Origin: JBGTBD01 sp041749475
GTDB taxonomy: Bacteria > Pseudomonadota > Alphaproteobacteria > Rickettsiales > UBA998
Direction of reading: 5' to 3'
DNA: 40,350 nucleotides
NCBI GenBank assembly: GCA_041749475.1
Contig: JBGTBD010000016.1
Span: forward strand, 1 to 40,350
This document shows positions 16,912 to 23,169 of the stretch, in pieces. The notes under the pieces are model-generated. The model did not search any database, was not told the DNA's origin, and saw nothing but the letters and a program-made list of their open reading frames with translations. Within the stretch, counting starts at the first letter, position 1, and each line of letters starts with the position of its first letter. A program made the translations under genes and the position numbers.

Positions 16912-17001
16912 GGAGGGGTGGCCGAGTGGTTGAAGGCGCACGCCTGGAAAGTGTGTATACTAGCAATAGTATCGTGAGTTCGAATCTCATCCCCTCCTCC
17001 A
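16912..17001 (+). tRNA. tRNA-Ser (anticodon GGA)
   Basis: A 90-base class II tRNA. The acceptor stem GGAGGGG (16912-16918) pairs with CCCCTCC (16991-16997). The D arm is GCCGAGTGGTTGAAGGC, and the anticodon loop CTGGAAA is closed by a CACGC/GTGTG stem. A long variable arm (TATACTAGCAATAGTATC) and the T loop TTCGAAT follow, and CCA is encoded. The discriminator base (16998) is T; serine tRNAs usually have G there. A copy of its T-arm occurs 54 bases downstream. Confidence 0.95.
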
Positions 17002-17028
17002 TTTGATACAGTAAAGCGGTAAATCCGC

Positions 17029-17043
17029 TGAGTTCGAATCTCA
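17029..17043 (+). repeat. Direct repeat of the tRNA-Ser T-arm segment
   Basis: The 15 bases TGAGTTCGAATCTCA at 16975-16989 inside tRNA-Ser recur exactly at 17029-17043, outside any gene. The rest of the tRNA is not repeated. This resembles what is left at the edge of a tRNA-targeted insertion, but no integrase is present in the window. Confidence 0.6.
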
Positions 17044-17085
17044 CTAAAGGCTTCACTAGGTTCGCAAAGTAAAATTTGAGGTAGG

Positions 17086-17595
17086 ATGCAACAAGTTAGA
17101 AAAGCGAACCCCAAAGATACATTGGCTGTTGCAGAGATTCATACTGAATCATGGAAAACGGCGTTCCGAGGCATTATGCCAGATGCTTTACTCGACAGTA
17201 AAAATATTGAAGAAAGCCGCGCTGGCTGGCTAAAAATTTTAGAGCAGTTTCCTGATAACTTGCTCGTCGTTGAAGATGCTCATGAGAATGTCGTTGGATT
17301 TTCTTGCACGGGCCTAACAAACAAGTCACCCGGTTTTGATGGTGAAGTATTTGGTCTGCATATAAAGCCTACCGTCAAAAAACAAGGTTATGGGAAGATC
17401 CTAATGGATGCATCTTTTGAGCTATTACGTTCTTTCGGTTGCAAGAGTGCCTGCGTTCGAACGCTTGAAGATAATATTCCTGCCCGCCGCTTCTATGAAA
17501 AGCTTGGGGGACAAATCGTAGAGAAAGAATTAAAGAATTTTGGTGGGAAAGAACTCGTTGAGATTGTTTATGGCTGGCCTTCAATCTCCACTTAA
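17086..17595 (+). CDS. GNAT-family N-acetyltransferase
   Basis: A 169-residue GNAT acetyltransferase, which moves an acetyl group from acetyl-CoA to an amine. The acetyl-CoA loop is seen in VKKQGYGKILMDASFELLR, preceded by the FGLHIKP strand and followed by ACVRTLEDNIPARRFYEKLGG, the usual C-terminal pattern. The N-terminus (VRKANPKDTLAVAEIHTESWKTAFRGIMP) is typical of RimI-like small-molecule or protein acetyltransferases. Substrate unknown. GAGGTAGG stands just before the ATG. The gene is visibly richer in A/T than the surrounding housekeeping genes and lies directly 3' of tRNA-Ser and its repeated fragment, which suggests it was acquired. Confidence 0.88.
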   Translation: MQQVRKANPKDTLAVAEIHTESWKTAFRGIMPDALLDSKNIEESRAGWLKILEQFPDNLLVVEDAHENVVGFSCTGLTNKSPGFDGEVFGLHIKPTVKKQGYGKILMDASFELLRSFGCKSACVRTLEDNIPARRFYEKLGGQIVEKELKNFGGKELVEIVYGWPSIST

Positions 17596-17623
17596 TCAAT
17601 TTCAAGCTTATATACCTCCGCCT

Positions 17624-17697
17624 GTCATTCCCGCGAAAGCGGAATCCATATGTGTCATAGGCGTTGTGAGATAGATTCCCGCTTTCGCGGGAATGAC
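17624..17697. repeat. Palindromic intergenic repeat, copy 1
   Basis: Two arms of 24 bases (17624-17647 and 17674-17697) are inverted copies that differ by one missing G, around a 26-base centre. The arm core is GTCATTCCCGCGAAAGCGG. A second, diverged copy lies at 33772-33838. Such elements are widespread in alpha- and other proteobacterial genomes as small dispersed hairpin repeats. Confidence 0.85.
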
Positions 17698-17750
17698 AAA
17701 CAAAACAGAATTATATTTAAGTCTGCTTTGCTTTACAGTATGCTACACGC

Positions 17751-18482
17751 ATGAATGATTATAGATTATATGTTGTCGCGCTATGCATATGCCTTGCGCA
17801 TACTATTCCCGCACAGGCATGCGATAAGCCGATTGCGCAACCGCTGAAACTTGTCAGTCTATGGAATAATGAAGCCGCATCAACACTGGAAAATCTCAAC
17901 CAGATTGACACGCTATGCAGCAGTGAAAACTACAGTGCCGCATGCTTAGAGAAGAGCCTATCCCCCTCATCAAAAGCCCTGCCCGTCTATCATTCCCCTG
18001 AGGATGCACAGCCATTCGGCGCTTTCCTGATTCGCTATATGCCGGGCGAAGGGGGGAATGCGGCCTATATTCCCCTACCGAACAATGGCGGGAACATCGC
18101 CACCGTCACGCTGGACGAATTCGATAATGATTGGGGATATGGCCCCTATTTTCATCAGACCATGCTGGATGAGAAGAACGGGTGGTACAACATCGCCGTA
18201 CCCGACTCCCCGACCAAAACCGGATGGATCCAACTTTCCCATCCCGACATATTATCCTTTTCAAAAGGCGACGCCGTATCTTTTAACGGCAAGCCCTATA
18301 CCATCCTAGAAACGAACAAGGATATCGTAAGATTACGCGATGAGCAGCCGGCCGACATGTGGTGCGATGCCGGAACTCCGCCGCCGCTTAAAAAGTTCAC
18401 CCCGATAACAGTTCCCATGACTGAACTATACGATGAGGGATGCCACCTGCGGATGAAGAAATCATACACGCGCGGGTGCTAG
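17751..18482 (+). CDS. Secreted hypothetical protein, possible SH3-like domain
   Basis: A 243-residue protein with a signal peptide (residues 1-23, ending PAQA before CDKPI). Eight or so cysteines and no membrane segment point to a periplasmic or secreted protein. Residues 75-165 read like a bacterial SH3-type fold (LPVYHSPEDAQPFGAFL, then NGWYNIAVPDSP, then GWIQLSHP), a pattern often found in cell-wall-associated proteins; this is only a resemblance. The C-terminus is short, cysteine-containing and basic. The gene stands alone between a palindromic repeat and the terminator shared with cspA. Confidence 0.7.
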   Translation: MNDYRLYVVALCICLAHTIPAQACDKPIAQPLKLVSLWNNEAASTLENLNQIDTLCSSENYSAACLEKSLSPSSKALPVYHSPEDAQPFGAFLIRYMPGEGGNAAYIPLPNNGGNIATVTLDEFDNDWGYGPYFHQTMLDEKNGWYNIAVPDSPTKTGWIQLSHPDILSFSKGDAVSFNGKPYTILETNKDIVRLRDEQPADMWCDAGTPPPLKKFTPITVPMTELYDEGCHLRMKKSYTRGC

Positions 18483-18504
18483 CCTAAATTGCAGACAATA
18501 AAAA

Positions 18505-18532
18505 AACCCCGCTGACCTGAGCCAGCGGGGTT
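18505..18532. terminator. Bidirectional rho-independent terminator
   Basis: A 10-base stem (AACCCCGCTG / CAGCGGGGTT) with an 8-base loop is flanked by an A run at 18500-18506 and TTCTTTTT at 18531-18538. It can stop both the secreted-protein gene (plus) and cspA (minus), which converge here. Confidence 0.9.
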
Positions 18533-18552
18533 CTTTTTAAAACTTGTACGCG

Positions 18553-18759
18553 TTACGCAGCCAGTTTCAGATTCGTCGCGGAGGTCTTGCCTTTATCCGT
18601 GGTCAAATCGTAGGTGACGCGAGCGCCTTCGTTCAGGGTCGTCAGACCGGCTTTTTCAAGCGCGCTGATATGCACGAATGCATCTGCGCCGCCTTGATCT
18701 GGCTGAATGAAACCGAAACCCTTCATCGGGTTGAACCATTTTACTGTACCTGAAGCCAT
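18553..18759 (-). CDS. cspA: Cold shock protein CspA family
   Basis: A 68-residue single-stranded nucleic-acid-binding protein with one cold-shock domain. The RNA-binding motifs are RNP1 KGFGFI (residues 13-18) and RNP2 DAFVHI (26-31). It starts MASGTVKWFNPMKG, and AAAGGA precedes the ATG. Members of this family act as RNA chaperones; some are cold-induced through a long 5' leader. There are more than 100 bases of gene-free sequence upstream which could hold such a leader, but I see no proof of cold regulation. Confidence 0.96.
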   Translation of the reverse strand: MASGTVKWFNPMKGFGFIQPDQGGADAFVHISALEKAGLTTLNEGARVTYDLTTDKGKTSATNLKLAA

Positions 18760-19114
18760 GAGAATAATCCTTTATCTGGCGTTATCACTCCCTACACCGT
18801 GCAGGGAGATGAAAGTCTGAAATCAAAGGCATAAACCTTGCCTCTTTTTAAACGTCAGGGGAATCAAGAACACCAAAAGGAGAATCTTAAATGCTGCACT
18901 TTACTTTAGCGCAACCGTCAGGCCGAAGCCATAATCGTCAACTGTCATCAATAAAGAGTAATACCAAACTCGAGACTAGTTATACGGCATTTTCACCAAA
19001 AGTCAATATTTTATTAAATTGCCTTTATCATACCTTTGGCTATCGGGTAGATATAACATGTCCCTCCCAATCCACCTCAATTAACGAAATCTGTATAATG
19101 GATTCCAAACTACT
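18760..19114. other. Intergenic region between cspA and greB
   Basis: This 355-base gap holds the leaders of the divergent cspA (minus) and greB (plus) genes. It is clearly AT-rich. A TATAAT at 19094-19099 on the plus strand lies about 15 bases before greB and may be its -10 element; I see no good -35. A small open frame (18891-19118) is listed separately. No repeat or RNA gene is recognised. Confidence 0.6.
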
Positions 19115-19118
19115 ATGA
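18891..19118 (+). CDS. Possible small leader ORF upstream of greB
   Basis: A 75-codon open frame starts at ATG 18891 with AAGGAG eight bases upstream, a better ribosome site than most genes here. Its stop overlaps the greB ATG as ATGA (19115-19118). Against it: the peptide resembles no family, its composition (Ser, Thr, Asn, Cys) is unlike the neighbours, and the region also carries the cspA leader on the other strand. It may be a chance frame. Confidence 0.25.
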   Translation: MLHFTLAQPSGRSHNRQLSSIKSNTKLETSYTAFSPKVNILLNCLYHTFGYRVDITCPSQSTSINEICIMDSKLL

Positions 19119-19678
19119 GCAAAGCCTTCATCACCGAAAACGACGCTGCCGAGGATACGGATGATGCGGGCCATGAGCCAGCGCCACTTCCCGCCCATAT
19201 CAAAAATTATATGACGCCCCACGGCTTCCACGCCTTGCAGGACGAACTACGTCGCCTATTGCGTGAGGAGCGCCCAAAAGTGGTGGAAACGGTGGCATGG
19301 GCCGCAAGTAATGGCGACCGTTCCGAAAACGGGGATTATATCTATGGCAAGAAACGCCTGCGCGAAATAGACCGGCGTGTCCGTTATCTCACCAAACAGC
19401 TCGAAAGCGCCGAAGTGGTAGACCCCGCGAAACAACAATCACTGGAAAAAATATTCTTCGGCGCCACCGTCACCTACCGCCGCTCCGACGGTAAGGAGCA
19501 TACGGTGACCCTCGTGGGCGTGGACGAGGCCGACCTGGAAGCCGGAAAAATAAGCTGGATATCGCCTGTTGCAACCGGCCTGATGAAGTCAGAAGCGGGA
19601 AGCAGTGTCGAACTGCGATCACCTGCAGGGGTAGAAATGATTGAAGTCCTGTCCGTGGAATACAGGATTCCGGAGTAA
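19115..19678 (+). CDS. greB: Transcription elongation factor GreB
   Basis: A 187-residue Gre factor, which enters the RNA polymerase secondary channel and stimulates cleavage of backtracked RNA. The coiled-coil tip NGDRSENGDYIYGKKRLREIDRR (residues 66-88) contains acidic D68 and E71 at the tip, and the YIYGKKRLREIDRR continuation is GreB-like rather than GreA-like. A C-terminal FKBP-like domain follows (from about FGATVTYRR). The first 28 residues are an acidic extension not found in the Escherichia coli protein. The start is at 19115; no good ribosome site precedes it directly. Confidence 0.9.
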   Translation: MSKAFITENDAAEDTDDAGHEPAPLPAHIKNYMTPHGFHALQDELRRLLREERPKVVETVAWAASNGDRSENGDYIYGKKRLREIDRRVRYLTKQLESAEVVDPAKQQSLEKIFFGATVTYRRSDGKEHTVTLVGVDEADLEAGKISWISPVATGLMKSEAGSSVELRSPAGVEMIEVLSVEYRIPE

Positions 19679-19715
19679 CAGCATTATCATGCAATGCCTG
19701 AGGACGATACTATGC

Positions 19716-20192
19716 TTATTTTTCCATATGCGTAAGCATCTTGTCCAGCAAGCGCGAAAATTGCTGCTGATCCGATTCGGACATAGCCTGAATAGCCTTG
19801 GTAACGGAAGATTTACTGATGATGGGAGAATTCTCGATAAAATCTTTCCCTTTGTCAGAAATATAGATATGGATTTGACGACGATCATTCTTGTCGCGCT
19901 CACGACGCACCAAGCCTTTTCCCTCCAAGCGGTCGATGATCCCGACAAGGGTGCTGGCATCCAGATAAATGCGCTTGGTCAATTCCGTAATGGTGGTGCG
20001 GTCATGCTCCGCGATATCTTCAAGCGCGAGCAATTGAGGCGCCGTGATGTTATATTGGGAAACCAACTCTTTGGAATGGATGTCAATCGCGCGGATGATG
20101 CGACGAATAGACTGAAGTATGCGAACCTCCGGGAGCGACTCTTTAGTTAACACAGAGGTCGTGTTCGTTGGTAGTTTAGTAGGTTTATTCAT
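19716..20192 (-). CDS. MarR-family transcriptional regulator
   Basis: A 158-residue winged-helix regulator. The helix-turn-helix lies in TTITELTKRIYLDASTLVGIIDRLEGKGLV (about 75-104), followed by the wing RRERDKNDRRQIHIYISDKG, and a C-terminal dimerisation helix. Such proteins usually repress nearby genes and respond to a small ligand. The nearest likely target is itself; the neighbouring Kef-type antiporter gene ends, rather than begins, next to it. The N-terminal 20 residues are Thr-rich and outside the fold. Confidence 0.9.
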   Translation of the reverse strand: MNKPTKLPTNTTSVLTKESLPEVRILQSIRRIIRAIDIHSKELVSQYNITAPQLLALEDIAEHDRTTITELTKRIYLDASTLVGIIDRLEGKGLVRRERDKNDRRQIHIYISDKGKDFIENSPIISKSSVTKAIQAMSESDQQQFSRLLDKMLTHMEK

Positions 20193-20494
20193 TTTTCTGC
20201 TTTCTATGTATTAATATGGCGCGGATCGAAAATTGCACCCTTAATGACATCGGGAACGTAGGCGGCTTTCATTTTTTTATCAATCGTATTTTTGCTTGTG
20301 ATTCATATGGTTGGTAGTCATAGATTGTTTGGCCTTCTCTGTTAAATAGATAGAATACAAACCATCAGAATTCAAGAGTACCACTAACAAAAATGAACGA
20401 CTTTAGATAAATTTTAAATATGAAAAGATAAAAAGATTAAACACCTCTATATTATAATAGCCCTTACTGTAATTTCTAGGCCATCAATTTCCCA
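20193..20494. other. AT-rich intergenic region upstream of the marR gene
   Basis: These 302 bases lie between the start of the marR gene and the stop of the antiporter gene (both minus strand). The stretch is strongly AT-rich. It must hold the marR promoter and perhaps its operator. I see no clear terminator, repeat, RNA or open frame in it. Confidence 0.5.
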
Positions 20495-22285
20495 TTAGGA
20501 TTGATTGATAGCATCAGCATGTTCCAGTTCCAACTGCTTACGCTTGCGGTAGATTAGGTCAGAAATCTCTTGCTCTTCCAGACCAAGTTGGGTGAGGAGA
20601 CGGGAGGCAAGTTGCAGGCTGGATTCCAGAGTTTCCGGAACCACGGAATTCGCCCCCAAATCGTAGAGATTCACCATCGCTGCCGTGTCTTTGGCACGGA
20701 TGATAATGGGCAGCATCGGCCATTCGGCACGCACCGCTTTCAAGATTCCCACCGCCGCTTCATGGTTATCAATGGTAATAACAACCGCCGCCGCCGTCTC
20801 CGGCTTTAAACGTCGCCAAAGCTGTATTTTGCGGGCATCGCCGTAAATCACGCGGTAGCCCTTCGCACGCAGCCGCGTGACCCTCTCCCCATCCTGATCG
20901 ATGGCAACGTAGGGAATCATTTCTTTCTCGAGGATAGTCCCCAGCACCTTGCCGATGCGCCCGAACCCGGCAATGATAATGTGAAGCCCCGGCGGCGTAG
21001 TATCTTTATCCTGTGAAGACCTCACATACTCCCGCTGTTTCGCCTCATAGAGTTTCCGCCCTGCCAGTGGGGCCAACATGCTGAAGATGGGCGAACAAAG
21101 CATGGAAATTGCCGTCAGCAAAAGGAAAAACTGCACATCCTGCACAGGGATGAGATCTGCCGCCAGAGCCATACTAAGGATAAGAAACGCAAATTCCCCC
21201 CCTTGCGCGAGGATAATGGAGACCTCCAGTGCCCGCGCCTTGGCGATGCCGAACGACAGGCATAACGGAAACATCAGCGCGGCCTTGATGACGAATATCC
21301 CGATGACGGAGCCAAATAGCCAATAAGGTGAATTGAAGACCTCGCGCACGTCGATCATCATCCCGATGGAGAGGAAGAATACGCCCAGCAGTAACTCCTT
21401 CACCGGCTCAAAGATCACCTCCACCTCATGCCGATATTCCGTCTCCGCAATCAACAATCCGGCGAGGAATGCCCCAAGTGCTGCCGACAGCCCCGCCGAC
21501 TGAGTCACCGCCGCCGTCCCGATGACGAGGAAGAGCACAATCGCCGTCAACCATTCAGGGTGGGATGAAAGCCGCAGCATCTTCAGCGCCGGACGCAGAA
21601 GGGTTTTTCCGAGGAAGAATATCCCCGCCACCGCAAGGAACGCCATCGCCAGTGCCTTACCCACCTCCAACAAGAGACTTGCATCAGAATTTTTGGAGAA
21701 TGCTGCGAGCAACACCAGAATAGGTACGACCGCCATATCCTGCATAAGGAGCACAGAGAAAGACACCCGCCCCACCTCACGGTTCATCAGATGCCGATCA
21801 TTCAATAACTGCACCACGATCGCGGTGGAAGACAATGCCAGCGATGCTCCGATCAACAAGGAGGATTCCATACTATTGCCGAATTGCAGTGCAATGAGTC
21901 CGATTACCGTCCCTGTGATAAGAATTTGCAGTGATCCCAGACCCAGCACATAACGCCGCAAATCGATGAGCCGCCGGAAAGAGAGCTCCAGCCCGATCAT
22001 GAACATCAGCGCGATAACCCCAAGCTCTCCCAGTTCTCGCACTGCGTGGATATCGTCGAAAACGAGCGGGGAAAGGAGTTTCACCTCCTCCGCCATCCTC
22101 CCAAGCCCATAAGGTCCGATGAGCGCACCACAGAGCAGGAACCCGATGACGGGAGAACAATGGATACGCTTGAGCATCGGCACGACGACACCGGCGATGG
22201 CGAAGAACACGCACAGTGAAATCAGCAGCGGCGTAAGCGAGGAAACCGCGGCGACTTCTTTTATCATCTCCGTGCTATCTACCAT
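20495..22285 (-). CDS. Kef-type K+/H+ antiporter (CPA2 family) with TrkA-N domain
   Basis: A 596-residue membrane protein. About 12 hydrophobic segments fill residues 10-400, with CPA2 hallmarks GFLLCGALIGPYGLG, FMIGLELSF, ALSSTAIVVQLL and LAQGGEFAFLIL. An NAD-binding TrkA-N/RCK domain starts at about residue 433 (HIIIAGFGRIGK), with the acidic D of YVAIDQD and YGDA further on. This is the KefB/KefC layout: potassium efflux in exchange for protons, gated by a cytoplasmic regulatory domain. The start is placed at ATG 22285, seven bases inside the DUF486 gene; a longer reading to 22501 would be a shadow of that gene. The C-terminal tail of 30 residues is helical. Confidence 0.92.
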   Translation of the reverse strand: MVDSTEMIKEVAAVSSLTPLLISLCVFFAIAGVVVPMLKRIHCSPVIGFLLCGALIGPYGLGRMAEEVKLLSPLVFDDIHAVRELGELGVIALMFMIGLELSFRRLIDLRRYVLGLGSLQILITGTVIGLIALQFGNSMESSLLIGASLALSSTAIVVQLLNDRHLMNREVGRVSFSVLLMQDMAVVPILVLLAAFSKNSDASLLLEVGKALAMAFLAVAGIFFLGKTLLRPALKMLRLSSHPEWLTAIVLFLVIGTAAVTQSAGLSAALGAFLAGLLIAETEYRHEVEVIFEPVKELLLGVFFLSIGMMIDVREVFNSPYWLFGSVIGIFVIKAALMFPLCLSFGIAKARALEVSIILAQGGEFAFLILSMALAADLIPVQDVQFFLLLTAISMLCSPIFSMLAPLAGRKLYEAKQREYVRSSQDKDTTPPGLHIIIAGFGRIGKVLGTILEKEMIPYVAIDQDGERVTRLRAKGYRVIYGDARKIQLWRRLKPETAAAVVITIDNHEAAVGILKAVRAEWPMLPIIIRAKDTAAMVNLYDLGANSVVPETLESSLQLASRLLTQLGLEEQEISDLIYRKRKQLELEHADAINQS

Positions 22286-22635
22286 TTCTTGAACATGAAA
22301 TAAGCGGCGAGAATGAGAAACATGAACGCGACCAGATGGTTCCAGCGTAACTGCTCCCCCAGATACGTGACCGAGAAGACGGCGAACACCACTAGCGTGA
22401 TGACTTCCTGCATCGTTTTCAACTGTGCGGCGGAATAGACGCTGTAACCGATGCGATTGGCGGGCACCTGGAAGCAATACTCGAACAGCGCGATGCCCCA
22501 ACTGACGAAAATCACCAGCATGATCGGAGATTCACGAAATTTCAGGTGACCGTACCACGCGAACGTCATGAACACATTGGATAAAATCAGCAGGATAACG
22601 GGAGTGACAGCGGGGTATAGAGACAAAAACTGCAT
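22279..22635 (-). CDS. DMT-superfamily membrane protein, DUF486
   Basis: A 118-residue protein with four membrane segments, of the DUF486 family in the drug/metabolite transporter superfamily. Seen are VILLILSNVFMTFAWYGHLK, FVSWGIALFEYCFQVPANRIGY, QLKTMQEVITLVVFAVFS and the end LILAAYFMFKKW. Function is not established; small proteins of this kind usually act as dimers. The start is taken at 22635 (MQFLSLYP). The stop overlaps the antiporter start by seven bases, so the two are translated together. Confidence 0.88.
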   Translation of the reverse strand: MQFLSLYPAVTPVILLILSNVFMTFAWYGHLKFRESPIMLVIFVSWGIALFEYCFQVPANRIGYSVYSAAQLKTMQEVITLVVFAVFSVTYLGEQLRWNHLVAFMFLILAAYFMFKKW

Positions 22636-22683
22636 AGATCGTGCATAACACGAACTCCTACCCAATGCTAGAGGAAGCGTCGC

Positions 22684-23157
22684 TCATCTCGTAGCAATGG
22701 CAGAAACCTTGGCTTCCAGCGAGGGGCGCAATAGCTGGTCGAATGGCAAGGCCATCAATGCCTCGATATAGCCTTTAAGCTGCAGGAACACAGAATCACA
22801 CGCGTCACGTCGCATGGCGTCATTACCCTCTATATGCGACGGATCTGGAATGTCCCAATGCCCGTGCGGAACCTTGGTGATATAGGCCGGGCAAGGCTCC
22901 TGCGCCGCACGATTGCATACGGTGATAACAAGGTCGAGCGACACACCCTCCACAGCCTCGACGGACTTGCTCTCCAATCCTTCGGTGGAAACCCCGTGCT
23001 GCTGGAGCGTATCCAGCACCATCGGGACGACATATCCGTTCGGGAACATCCCCGCGCTATAGCCCATAAACTTGCCCTGCCCCAAATGGTTCAGCAAGGC
23101 TTCCGCAAGGATACTCCGACAAGAATTGCCGGAACAGATGAAGAGGACGCGGATCAT
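22684..23157 (-). CDS. arsC: Arsenate reductase, low-molecular-weight phosphatase type
   Basis: A 157-residue ArsC of the thioredoxin-coupled type, which reduces arsenate to arsenite. The P-loop FICSGNSCRS holds the nucleophile C8 and Arg14. C81 and C89 in VITVCNRAAQEPCP sit where the other two relay cysteines lie in Staphylococcus ArsC, with one extra residue between them. The general acid is in WDIPDP. An unusual C-terminal extension (after IEALMALPF) adds about 25 residues. ATG 23157 is used; a GTG two codons upstream is possible. No arsR, arsB or acr3 is in the window. It lies between the chemoreceptor and DUF486 genes. Confidence 0.9.
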   Translation of the reverse strand: MIRVLFICSGNSCRSILAEALLNHLGQGKFMGYSAGMFPNGYVVPMVLDTLQQHGVSTEGLESKSVEAVEGVSLDLVITVCNRAAQEPCPAYITKVPHGHWDIPDPSHIEGNDAMRRDACDSVFLQLKGYIEALMALPFDQLLRPSLEAKVSAIATR

Positions 23158-23169
23158 CCCCACCCTGCC

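Noticed and set aside
16812..17114. 100-codon minus-strand frame over tRNA-Ser
   Set aside because: It runs through the tRNA; such frames are a frequent annotation artefact.
22286..22501. 72-residue N-terminal extension of the antiporter
   Set aside because: It lies fully inside the DUF486 gene, and its Arg/His-rich sequence is a shadow reading.
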